From Streptomyces sp. Tu 3180 (GTDB taxonomy: Bacteria > Actinomycetota > Actinomycetes > Streptomycetales > Streptomycetaceae), in NCBI RefSeq assembly GCF_009852415.1, contig NZ_WOXS01000002.1, forward strand, positions 6,612,001 through 6,676,000: a DNA stretch of 64,000 nt, in the 5' to 3' direction. The number at the start of each line of letters is the position of its first letter. Positions within the stretch are counted from its first letter, which is position 1. Both the position numbers and the translations under genes were made by a program. Below are positions 34,525-41,426 of the stretch, piece by piece. Below the pieces are notes generated by a model. The model saw only the letters and a program-made list of their open reading frames with translations, had not been told where the DNA came from and made no database searches.

Positions 34525-35150
34525 TGACCGTCCACCCTCCCGTCACCGGTCACTGCGACGAACTCCAGGACGCCCTGGGGGCGTTCCGCGCCTCCGCCCA
34601 CACCACCGCACGGTGGGGCGAACGGCTCGCCGAGGTGCTCCCCGGCGGGGGCCGGCTGCTGGCCGCGGGCAACGGCGGCAGCGCGGCCCAGGCGCAGCAC
34701 CTGACCGCGGAACTCGTCGGCCGCTACCGCGACGACCGGCCCGCGTTCTCCGCGATCGCCCTGCACGCCGACACCTCCAGCACCACCGCCATCGCCAACG
34801 ACTACGGCGTCGACGCGGTGTTCGCCCGCCAGGTCCGGGCCCACGGCCGCCCCGGCGACGTGCTGATGCTGCTGTCCACCAGCGGCGCCAGCGCCAACCT
34901 GCTGTCCGCCGCCGACGCCGCCCGCGCGGCCGGCCTGCACGTGTGGGCCCTGACCGGGCCCGCCCCCAACCCGCTGATGGCGGGCAGCGACGAGTCGCTG
35001 TGCGTGGAGGCGCCCACGGCGGCCACCGTCCAGGAACTCCACCTGGTGGCGGTGCACATGGTGTGCGCGGCGTTCGACGCGGCGCTGGAGAGCGGGAGGC
35101 GGCGGAACCCGGACCCGCGGCACCGGGGCGGCCGGGGCGACGGGAGGTGA
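34524..35150 (+). CDS. gmhA: Sedoheptulose 7-phosphate isomerase (GmhA-like SIS protein)
   Basis: GmhA turns sedoheptulose 7-phosphate into D-glycero-D-manno-heptose 7-phosphate, the first step to ADP-heptose. The 208 residues have the SIS phosphate-binding GNGGSAA (49-55), the family's active-site H59 and E63 (AQHLTAELVGRY), AIANDYGVDAVFARQV, the second phosphate loop STSGASANL, and VQELHLVAVHMVC with the conserved Gln/His. The match to GmhA/DiaA is close, and hldE directly downstream supports GmhA. It has a tail of ~20 Arg/Gly-rich residues. AGGAGGTGGCCTG precedes the ATG. Confidence 0.9.
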   Translation: MTVHPPVTGHCDELQDALGAFRASAHTTARWGERLAEVLPGGGRLLAAGNGGSAAQAQHLTAELVGRYRDDRPAFSAIALHADTSSTTAIANDYGVDAVFARQVRAHGRPGDVLMLLSTSGASANLLSAADAARAAGLHVWALTGPAPNPLMAGSDESLCVEAPTAATVQELHLVAVHMVCAAFDAALESGRRRNPDPRHRGGRGDGR

Positions 35151-35151
35151 C

Positions 35152-36513
35152 ATGAACGGCAAGGCACCCCTCGTCGTGGTCGGCGACGCCCTGCTGGACC
35201 GCGACCTGACCGGCCGGGCCGAACGGCTCGCGCCCGACGCGCCCGTCCCGGTGGTCGACGACTACGGGGAGCGGACCCGCCCCGGCGGCGCCGCGCTCAC
35301 CGCGTACCTCGCCGCACGCGACGGCCGCGAGGTCACCCTCGTCGCCGGCGTGGGCGACGACCCCGCGAGCCGTGAACTGCGGCGGCTCCTCGACCCCTGG
35401 GTCACCCTGGTCCCGCTGCCGCTGACCGGGCCGCTCCCGGAGAAGAGCCGCGTCCTGGCCGCGGACCGCCCGGTGGCCCGCCTGGACCGGGGGGACGGCC
35501 GCGCCCGCGAGGCCACCGACCGGGCCCGCGAGACCGTCCGCGCCGCGCCCGCCGTCCTCGTCTCCGACTACGGCCGGGGCGCCGCCGACGCCCTCCGGGA
35601 CGTCCTGGCCGCCCGCCCGCCGCTGCTGTGGGACCCGCATCCGCGCGGCGGCCCGCCGGTGCCCGGCACCCGGCTGGTCACCCCGGCCGAGAAGGAGGCG
35701 CTCGCCCTCGCGCCGGACGGCGCGACCCCGCGCCGGAACCTGGCCGCCGCCGCCCACAGCGCCGCCGCGCTCGTGCGGCACTGGAAGGCCGCCGCCGTCG
35801 CGGTCACCCTCGGCGCGCGCGGCGCCCTCCTCTCCTACGGCGAGCACCCCCTGCTCGTGCCCGCCTCCGCCGCCCACCACGGCGACAGCTGCGGCGCCGG
35901 CGACCGGTTCGCCGCGACGGCGGCCGGGCTGCTCGCCGACGGCGCCCTGGTGGGCGAGGCCGTCGAGGCCGCCGTCGCCGCGGCGACCGACTTCGTCGGC
36001 GCGGGCGGCGCGGGCGCCCTGCCCCGGCCGGACGCCGCGCTCCCGCCGGCGGACGGCGACGACCCGTTCGCCCTCGCGGACCGGATCCGCACCGCCCACG
36101 GCACCGTCGTCGCGGCGGGCGGCTGCTTCGACCTCCTGCACGCCGGGCACGTCGGGCTGCTCCAGGCCGCCCGGGAGCTCGGCGACTGCCTGGTGGTCTG
36201 CGTCAACTCCGACGCCTCGGTGCGCCGCCGCAAGGGCGCGGGCCGCCCGGTCAACCCGCTCGCCGACCGCGTCCGCGTGCTGCGCGCCCTGGCCTGCGTC
36301 GACGCCGTCGCGGTCTTCGACGAGGACACCCCCGAACGCCTCCTGGCCGACCTGCGCCCCGACGTCTGGGTCAAGGGCGGCGACTACGCGGCCGCCGACC
36401 TCCCCGAGGCGGTGCTGCTGGAGGAGTGGGGCGGCCAGGCGGTCCTCCTGCCGTACCTGGACGGCCGCTCGTCGACCGGGATGCTGGAACGCGCCGCGGA
36501 GGGGACGCGATGA
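35152..36513 (+). CDS. hldE: Bifunctional heptose 7-phosphate kinase / heptose 1-phosphate adenylyltransferase (HldE)
   Basis: HldE phosphorylates heptose 7-phosphate at C1 and, after GmhB acts, joins heptose 1-phosphate to AMP. The 453 residues are a full fusion. The PfkB kinase domain (~1-300) has GGAALTAYLAARDG and the catalytic GAGDRF motif (DSCGAGDRFAATAAG). The adenylyltransferase domain (~315-453) has GCFDLLHAGHVGLL (HxGH), VCVNSDASVRRRKG, PVNPLADRV and DVWVKGGDY. It lies 1 nt after gmhA, with GGGAGGTGAC before the ATG, and overlaps the next gene by 4 nt. No HldD epimerase is present in the window, so the product would be the D,D form. Confidence 0.92.
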   Translation: MNGKAPLVVVGDALLDRDLTGRAERLAPDAPVPVVDDYGERTRPGGAALTAYLAARDGREVTLVAGVGDDPASRELRRLLDPWVTLVPLPLTGPLPEKSRVLAADRPVARLDRGDGRAREATDRARETVRAAPAVLVSDYGRGAADALRDVLAARPPLLWDPHPRGGPPVPGTRLVTPAEKEALALAPDGATPRRNLAAAAHSAAALVRHWKAAAVAVTLGARGALLSYGEHPLLVPASAAHHGDSCGAGDRFAATAAGLLADGALVGEAVEAAVAAATDFVGAGGAGALPRPDAALPPADGDDPFALADRIRTAHGTVVAAGGCFDLLHAGHVGLLQAARELGDCLVVCVNSDASVRRRKGAGRPVNPLADRVRVLRALACVDAVAVFDEDTPERLLADLRPDVWVKGGDYAAADLPEAVLLEEWGGQAVLLPYLDGRSSTGMLERAAEGTR

Positions 36514-38273
36514 CCGGACCGCGCCGCGCCGTGCCGCGGCCCGGCGGCGAGACCCCCACGGCCGACGGGCCGGGGCCGCCCCGGCCCGAGGAGACCGCCG
36601 CCCCCGGTCCGTCCCCCGGCCAGGCACCGGCCGCATGGGACGACGCGCCCGCGTCGGCTGTCGGCCCCGCGCCAGGAGGGGAGCCGGTGCCGGACGTGCC
36701 CGGTGCCGGCCGCGCCGAACCGGAACCGGGCGGGGGCGGGGCCCCGCCGTCCGGACGGCGGGGCCCCGCCGCTGCACCGCGGACGCACCCCGCCCCGTCG
36801 GCGCGGTCCGCGGCCCCGCGGCCCCGCCTGCTGGCTCTGCGCGCGCTGGGCCTCGGCGATCTGCTCGCCGGTGTCCCCGCGCTGCGGGCGCTGCGCCGGG
36901 CGTTCCCCGGGCACGAGCTGGTGCTGGCCGTGCCCGGTGAGCTCGCGCCGGTCGCCGGCGCCACGGGAGCCGTGGACCGGGTGCTGCCCGCCTCCGCACC
37001 CGGGCGGGCGGTCCCCCGCTCGCTCGGCTGGACCGGGCCTCCCCCGGACGTCGCCGTCGACCTGCACGGCAACGGACCGCCCAGCCACCGCCTGCTGAGC
37101 GGCCTCGCCCCCGCCCGGCTCCTCGCGTTCGCGCACCCCGGCACCCCGGAGGTCGAGGGCCCGGCCTGGTACGCGGAGGAGCACGAGCGCGACCGCTGGT
37201 GCCGGCTGCTGCGCTGGTACGGCATCGACGCCGACCCCGCCGACCTGCTGCTGCCCCCGCCGGGCGCCGCGTCCCCCGCCCCCGGCGCCGTCGTCCTGCA
37301 CCCCGGCGCGGGCGCCCCCGCCCGCTGCTGGCCCGTCGAGCGGTACGCGGCCGTCGCGACCGCACTGCGCGCACGCGGGCTGCGGGTCGTGGTCACCGGG
37401 GGAGCCGACGAGCCGGACCTGGTGGCGAGGCTCGCCAAGCAGGCCCGCCTGCCCGACACCGACGTCTTCGGCGGCGGCCTCCCCCTCGACCGGCTCCGCG
37501 CCCTGGTCGCCGGCGCGCGCGCCGTCGTCAGCGGCGACACCGGCATCGCGCACCTCGCGGTCGCCCACGCCGCCCCCACCGTCACCCTCTTCGGCCCGGT
37601 CCCGCCCCGCCGCTGGGGCCCGCCCGCGCACCCGCGGCACATCGCCCTGTGGCGGGGACCGGAGGGCGACCCGCACGGCCGCCGGCCCGACCCGGCGCTG
37701 CTGCGCCTGACCCCCGGCGACGTCCTGGACGCCCTCGACCGACTGCCCGCCCCCGCCACCCGGGAGGGGAGAACACACCATGACCACTCCGCCCACGGAC
37801 GGCCGCCTCGGCGTCGTCATCGCCACCCGCGACCGCTGCGACCGGCTGGCCGTCACCCTGCGCCACCTGCTCGCCCTGCCCGAGCGGCCCGAGATCCTCG
37901 TCGCCGACAACGCCTCCACCGACGGCACCCGCGCCCTGCTCGCCCGCGACTTCCCCGAGGTCCGCGTGCTGGCGCTCCCCGCCAACCACGGCGCCCTCGC
38001 CCGCAACCACGGCGCCCGCGCCCTCGACACCCCCTACGTGGCGTTCAGCGACGACGACTCCTGGTGGGCGCCCGGCGCCCTCGCCCGGGCGGCCGAGCTG
38101 TTCGACGCCCACCCCCGGCTCGGTCTGATCGCCGCCCGCACCCTCGTCGGCCCGGCCGCCGACCCCGATCCGCTCAACGAGGTCCTCGCCCGTTCCCCGC
38201 TCGGCCCGGCCACCGACCTCCCCGGCACCCAGGTGCTCGGCTTCCTCGCCTGCGGCGCCGTGGTGCGGCGTGA
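36510..38273 (+). CDS. Glycosyltransferase family 9 with apparent loss of the usual stop codon
   Basis: The ORF is 587 residues. Residues ~1-105 are Pro/Ala/Gly-rich filler containing a 36-bp DNA palindrome. The GT9 domain spans ~106-420 (LALRALGLGDLLAGVPALRALRRAFPG; VVLHPGAGAPARCWPVERYAAVA; VSGDTGIAHLAVAHAAPTVTLFGPVPPRRWG). The fold ends near DALDRLPAPATREG, yet the frame runs on for 167 Arg/Pro-rich residues inside the next gene, a 494-nt overlap. The codon AGA at 37770-37772 is one base from TGA and sits 8 nt before the next ATG, where a stop would be expected. The natural protein is probably ~420 residues, extended here by a mutation or a sequencing error. Heptose transfer is likely but unproven. 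Confidence 0.8.
   Translation: MTGPRRAVPRPGGETPTADGPGPPRPEETAAPGPSPGQAPAAWDDAPASAVGPAPGGEPVPDVPGAGRAEPEPGGGGAPPSGRRGPAAAPRTHPAPSARSAAPRPRLLALRALGLGDLLAGVPALRALRRAFPGHELVLAVPGELAPVAGATGAVDRVLPASAPGRAVPRSLGWTGPPPDVAVDLHGNGPPSHRLLSGLAPARLLAFAHPGTPEVEGPAWYAEEHERDRWCRLLRWYGIDADPADLLLPPPGAASPAPGAVVLHPGAGAPARCWPVERYAAVATALRARGLRVVVTGGADEPDLVARLAKQARLPDTDVFGGGLPLDRLRALVAGARAVVSGDTGIAHLAVAHAAPTVTLFGPVPPRRWGPPAHPRHIALWRGPEGDPHGRRPDPALLRLTPGDVLDALDRLPAPATREGRTHHDHSAHGRPPRRRHRHPRPLRPAGRHPAPPARPARAARDPRRRQRLHRRHPRPARPRLPRGPRAGAPRQPRRPRPQPRRPRPRHPLRGVQRRRLLVGARRPRPGGRAVRRPPPARSDRRPHPRRPGRRPRSAQRGPRPFPARPGHRPPRHPGARLPRLRRRGAA
36735..36770. repeat. Perfect 36-bp palindrome inside the second GT9 gene
   Basis: The sequence is its own reverse complement from 36735 to 36770, centred on TCCGGA, with nested GGGGCCCC blocks in both arms. 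It encodes part of the low-complexity N-terminus of the GT9 protein. As RNA it would form a very stable hairpin between hldE and the GT9 catalytic region and could reduce downstream expression. It may also be a recombination-prone site. Confidence 0.8.
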
Positions 38274-38658
38274 GGCCCACCTCGACGCGGGCGGCTTCCA
38301 CCGGCTGCTGTCCATCGGCGGCGAGGAGACCCTGCTCGCCTACGACCTGGCCGCCCGCGGCTGGGGCGTCACCCACTGCCCCGACGTCGTCGCCCACCAC
38401 CATCCCGCCCCCGCGCCCCGCCCCGGCCGCCCGGCGATCCAGCGCCGCAACGAACTCCTCACCGCCTGGCTGCGGCGCCCCGTCCCCCACGCCCTCGCCC
38501 GCACCGGGGCCCTCGCGACCGAGGCCCGCGGCGACGACCACGCCCGGCGCGCGCTGCGCGAGACCCTCGCCCGGCTGCCGGCCGCCCTGCGCGAGCGCAG
38601 GCCCCTGCCCCCGCACGTGGAGCGGGCCGCCCGGATGCTGGAGGGGAGGGCCGTGTGA
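37780..38658 (+). CDS. Glycosyltransferase family 2 (first of a tandem pair)
   Basis: The 292 residues are a GT-A enzyme: LGVVIATRDRCDRLAVTLRHLLALPERPEILVADNASTDGT, ARNHGARALDTPYVAFSDDDSWW (DDD metal site), then IGGEETLLAYDLAARGWG. It is clearly paralogous to the next gene, with the same LAELPERP-, DDDSWW-, GGEE- and C-terminal RVLPxxVE-like segments. GGGAGGGGAG precedes the ATG. Its 5' half is overlapped by the extended GT9 frame; its own codon usage is normal, so this is the real frame here. Confidence 0.88.
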   Translation: MTTPPTDGRLGVVIATRDRCDRLAVTLRHLLALPERPEILVADNASTDGTRALLARDFPEVRVLALPANHGALARNHGARALDTPYVAFSDDDSWWAPGALARAAELFDAHPRLGLIAARTLVGPAADPDPLNEVLARSPLGPATDLPGTQVLGFLACGAVVRREAHLDAGGFHRLLSIGGEETLLAYDLAARGWGVTHCPDVVAHHHPAPAPRPGRPAIQRRNELLTAWLRRPVPHALARTGALATEARGDDHARRALRETLARLPAALRERRPLPPHVERAARMLEGRAV

Positions 38659-39551
38659 CGGACCCCCGGACGACCGTCGTCGTCATCACCCACAACCGGT
38701 GCGGCGAACTCCTGCGCACCCTCGGCCACCTCGCCGAACTCCCCGAGCGGCCACCGGTGATCGTCACCGACAACGGCTCCACGGACGGCACCGCCCGGGC
38801 CGTCGCCCGTCACCACCCCCGGGTGCGGCTGCTGCGCCCCGGCCGCAACCTCGGCGCCGTCGGCCGCAACCTCGCGGTGCGCGAGGTCCGCACGCCGTAC
38901 GTCGCCTTCTGCGACGACGACTCCTGGTGGTCGCCCGGCTCCCTGGCCGGCGCCGCCGACCTGCTCGACCGGCACCCGGCGCTCGGCTCGGTCACGGCAC
39001 GGATCATCGTCGAACCGGACGGCACCGACGACCCGATCGTCCGCGAACTGCGCGACTCGCCCGTGCCCGGCCCGTCCTGGCTGCCCGGACCGGCCCTCGG
39101 TTCGTTCCTCGCCGCCGCCACCGTCCTGCGCACCGGCGCCTTCAGGACCGCCGGCGGCTTCCACCCGAAACTCTGGCTCGGCGGGGAGGAGGAACTGCTC
39201 GCCGCGGACCTGGCGGCCGACGGCTGGTGGCTCACCTACGCCGATCACCTGACGGTCCACCACCAGGCCTCCACGGCACGGGACCCCACGCTGCGCCGGA
39301 TGCACGGCATCCGCAACACCCTGTGGTTCACCTGGCTGCGCCGCCCGGCCGGCCCCGCGCTGCGCCGCACCCTGGACCTCGCCCGCACGGTCCCGCGCGA
39401 CACCACCTCCCTGCGCGCCTTCGCCGAGGCGGCGGCCGCCCTGCCCTGGGTCCTGCGCGAACGCCGCGTCCTGCCCCGTGAGGTCGAGTCCCGGCTGCGC
39501 CTGCTGGAACCGGCCCAGCGCACCTCCACGGCCCGCCGCTACACGGGCTGA
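38655..39551 (+). CDS. Glycosyltransferase family 2 (second of a tandem pair)
   Basis: The 298 residues carry TTVVVITHNRCGELLRTLGHLAELPERP, VTDNGSTDGTARAV, GRNLGAVGRNLAVREVRTPYVAFCDDDSWW, LGGEEELLAADLAADGWW and a C-terminal helical part ending REVESRLRLLEPAQRT. It overlaps the preceding paralogue by 4 nt (GTGA) and is the last gene of the 11-gene operon, followed by a very strong terminator. The pair probably arose by duplication and may add two related sugars. Confidence 0.88.
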   Translation: MTDPRTTVVVITHNRCGELLRTLGHLAELPERPPVIVTDNGSTDGTARAVARHHPRVRLLRPGRNLGAVGRNLAVREVRTPYVAFCDDDSWWSPGSLAGAADLLDRHPALGSVTARIIVEPDGTDDPIVRELRDSPVPGPSWLPGPALGSFLAAATVLRTGAFRTAGGFHPKLWLGGEEELLAADLAADGWWLTYADHLTVHHQASTARDPTLRRMHGIRNTLWFTWLRRPAGPALRRTLDLARTVPRDTTSLRAFAEAAAALPWVLRERRVLPREVESRLRLLEPAQRTSTARRYTG

Positions 39552-39594
39552 CCCGCGGGCCCGCCACCGCACGGGCCGGCACACCGCACGGCGG

Positions 39595-39630
39595 CGGGGC
39601 CCGCCCACCGGCACCGGTGGGCGGGCCCCG
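39595..39630. terminator. Strong terminator at the end of the glycan operon
   Basis: A perfect 17-bp inverted repeat (arms 39595-39611 and 39614-39630) with a 2-nt loop lies 44 nt after the last glycosyltransferase stop and 38 nt from the stop of the convergent small gene, so it can serve both. Confidence 0.85.
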
Positions 39631-39668
39631 TCACCGCGTGCGCGACGCGACACGGTCGTGGCGCGGAC

Positions 39669-39869
39669 TCAGCCGGTGCTCTCCGGGCGCTCGCCCTTGG
39701 GCCCGCGGCCGCGCTCGGTGCGCGGGCCGCGGCTGCGCAGTCCTTCGCCCTCCCGCAGCTCCTCGTTGGCGGCAGCGTTGGCGTCCTGGTCGGAGACACC
39801 GGACCGCTCGGCGTCCTTGCGGAGCCTGGCCCGCCGCGTGTCGTACTTCTTGCTTCCGGGCTCGGGCAC
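39669..39869 (-). CDS. Small charged protein of unknown function
   Basis: The 66 residues are highly charged: VPEPGSKKYDTRRARLRKDAERSGVSDQDANAAANEELREGEGLR, then an Arg/Gly tail. The protein is hydrophilic, with no signal or membrane segment. The middle (SGVSDQDANAAANEEL) is not low complexity, which supports a real gene. The GTG at 39869 is chosen because AGGAGGTGATC (39883 to 39873 on this strand) lies 3 nt upstream. That is an 11-base perfect match to the 3' end of 16S rRNA, so strong translation is expected. Function unknown. Confidence 0.65.
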   Translation of the reverse strand: MPEPGSKKYDTRRARLRKDAERSGVSDQDANAAANEELREGEGLRSRGPRTERGRGPKGERPESTG

Positions 39870-39921
39870 GACGATCACCTCCTGCCGGGCCGGGTCCCCG
39901 CCGCCCCCGGAGGGCAAACGC

Positions 39922-40242
39922 TCAGCCGCCCGACCACCGGCACAGCAGCCGGAAGACCGCGAACAGCGTCGGCGGCCACACCACCGCGAACGCCCAGATC
40001 ACGCCGGGAGCCGAGGTGACCATCCCGGTCACCATCAGCGTGACCGACACCGTGAGGAGCACGGCCACGGTCCGGCCGCGCGGACGGTACGACGCGGCCC
40101 GCAGCAGCAGGTGCGGCACGCCGGGCCGCCGGCGCGGCCGCAGGGTGCGCAGCCGCCGGTCGAGCCGGCGGTCGCGGCGCAGGGTCCGTTCGATCTCGTC
40201 GAGAACGCGTTGTTCGTGTGCGGGGAGCCGACCGAGGGACAC
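39922..40242 (-). CDS. DUF3040 family small membrane protein
   Basis: The 106 residues begin SLGRLPAHEQRVLDEIERTLRRDRRLDRRLRTL, the DUF3040 signature, and continue with two hydrophobic segments (TVAVLLTVSVTLMVTGMVT and GVIWAFAVVWPPTLFAVFRLL). The N-terminus should be cytoplasmic. The function of the family is unknown. The GTG at 40242 has GGAGGAGAGACG upstream. Confidence 0.8.
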   Translation of the reverse strand: MSLGRLPAHEQRVLDEIERTLRRDRRLDRRLRTLRPRRRPGVPHLLLRAASYRPRGRTVAVLLTVSVTLMVTGMVTSAPGVIWAFAVVWPPTLFAVFRLLCRWSGG

Positions 40243-40302
40243 CGTCTCTCCTCCAGGGGCGACCGGGGCGCGGGGATCCCGGGTGCCCGGGCGGGCGCCG
40301 CG

Positions 40303-41232
40303 CTAACCGGGGGCGGCGCGGGACGCCAGCACCTCCACGAGCCGGTCCGCGCCGTCCGGCACACGGTCCTCCCGGAACGCGTCGCGGACCTGCCGGGCGG
40401 CCACCCGGCCCGAGGTCAGGCACCAGTCCCACCACCGCTCCAGCCGGCGCTCGTCCAGCTGCTCGGCGCCCAGCAGCGCGGGCCAGCCGCAGGCGCGGGC
40501 CTGCGCGGTCACCTTCGCGCCGCCCGCGACCGGGTCCACGGCCAGCACCGGCGTGCCGACCCGCAGCGCGAGCACCAGCCCGTGCAGCCGGTCGGTGACG
40601 ACGAGGTCGAGGCGGGCCAGCACCGACTGCACCTGCGCGGGCGTCGCGCTCAGGTGCCAGTCGTGCGTGTCCAGCCGGGTCTCCAGCTCCAGCCGGGCGC
40701 AGTCCTTGCCGGCCAGCCAGCGCGTCACCCGGTCCGCGACCTGCCCGTGCCGCCGCCGCTGTCCGTACTCGTGCTGCCCGTGGGTGAGGATCACCCCGAC
40801 CACGGGCCGGGCGGGCACCGCCGGAGCGCGGGCCGCCAGGTCCTCGGACGGCTCGCTGCCGGGGGCATCCCGCGCCAGCACGCGGTGGAACCCGGTCACG
40901 GCCGTGCCCTCGGGGTCGACCACGGAGGTCCCCACGGCGATCCGCACGCAGTGCGCGAAGCGCCGGTGCAGCTCCTCGACCTGCGGCCCGTGCAGCGGGC
41001 CGCACACGAACACCAGGTGGGAGTAGTCGCGGGGCCGTACGTCGTCCAGGTGCCGGGCGTCCGGCAGGAAGCCGGGGCTCCAGACGACGTCGTAGGGGAT
41101 CCGGGCCCGGCGCAGCACCTCCTCCACCCGGTGCAGCGCCAGCACGTCCCCGGCGGTCGCCTCCCCCTCGGGGAAGCTGAACCACCCGGTCAGCAGGACC
41201 CTCTCCGGTCGCGCGGGTTCCGTTCCGTGCAC
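40303..41232 (-). CDS. Polysaccharide pyruvyl transferase family protein
   Basis: Family members transfer pyruvate from phosphoenolpyruvate onto sugars of exopolysaccharides or cell-wall polymers (CsaB/WcaK). From GTG at 41232 the product is 309 residues: VLLTGWFSFPEGEATAGDVLALHRVEEVLRRARIPYDVVWSPG, VFVCGPLHG, and the GT-B-like C-terminal signature DLVVTDRLHGLVLALRVGTPVLAVDPVAGGAKV, in which TDRLHG is characteristic. The start is uncertain (open to 41271, weak ribosome sites). Its place next to the heptose operon on the opposite strand suggests it decorates the same glycan; that is inference. Confidence 0.82.
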   Translation of the reverse strand: MHGTEPARPERVLLTGWFSFPEGEATAGDVLALHRVEEVLRRARIPYDVVWSPGFLPDARHLDDVRPRDYSHLVFVCGPLHGPQVEELHRRFAHCVRIAVGTSVVDPEGTAVTGFHRVLARDAPGSEPSEDLAARAPAVPARPVVGVILTHGQHEYGQRRRHGQVADRVTRWLAGKDCARLELETRLDTHDWHLSATPAQVQSVLARLDLVVTDRLHGLVLALRVGTPVLAVDPVAGGAKVTAQARACGWPALLGAEQLDERRLERWWDWCLTSGRVAARQVRDAFREDRVPDGADRLVEVLASRAAPG

Positions 41233-41426
41233 AGTGCCACCGGGTGCCCCGCTCCGGCGGGGGGCAATCACCTCCCGGGACGGCCGGACGCGGGCCCGGA
41301 CGGCGAGGGACCGCCGGGCCGGGGCCGGGGCCGGCGCCCGCCGTCGGTCCCTTCAGCGGCGGCCTCCCCGGGACGGTGCACCCCTTGCGGACAGAAGGTG
41401 ACCGCAAGCCCCGCTAGCGTGCTGAC

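Noticed and set aside
34543-37374. A 943-codon open frame antisense to gmhA, hldE and GT9
   Set aside because: It is an Arg/Gly/Ala-rich shadow; the sense strand carries three recognised enzymes.
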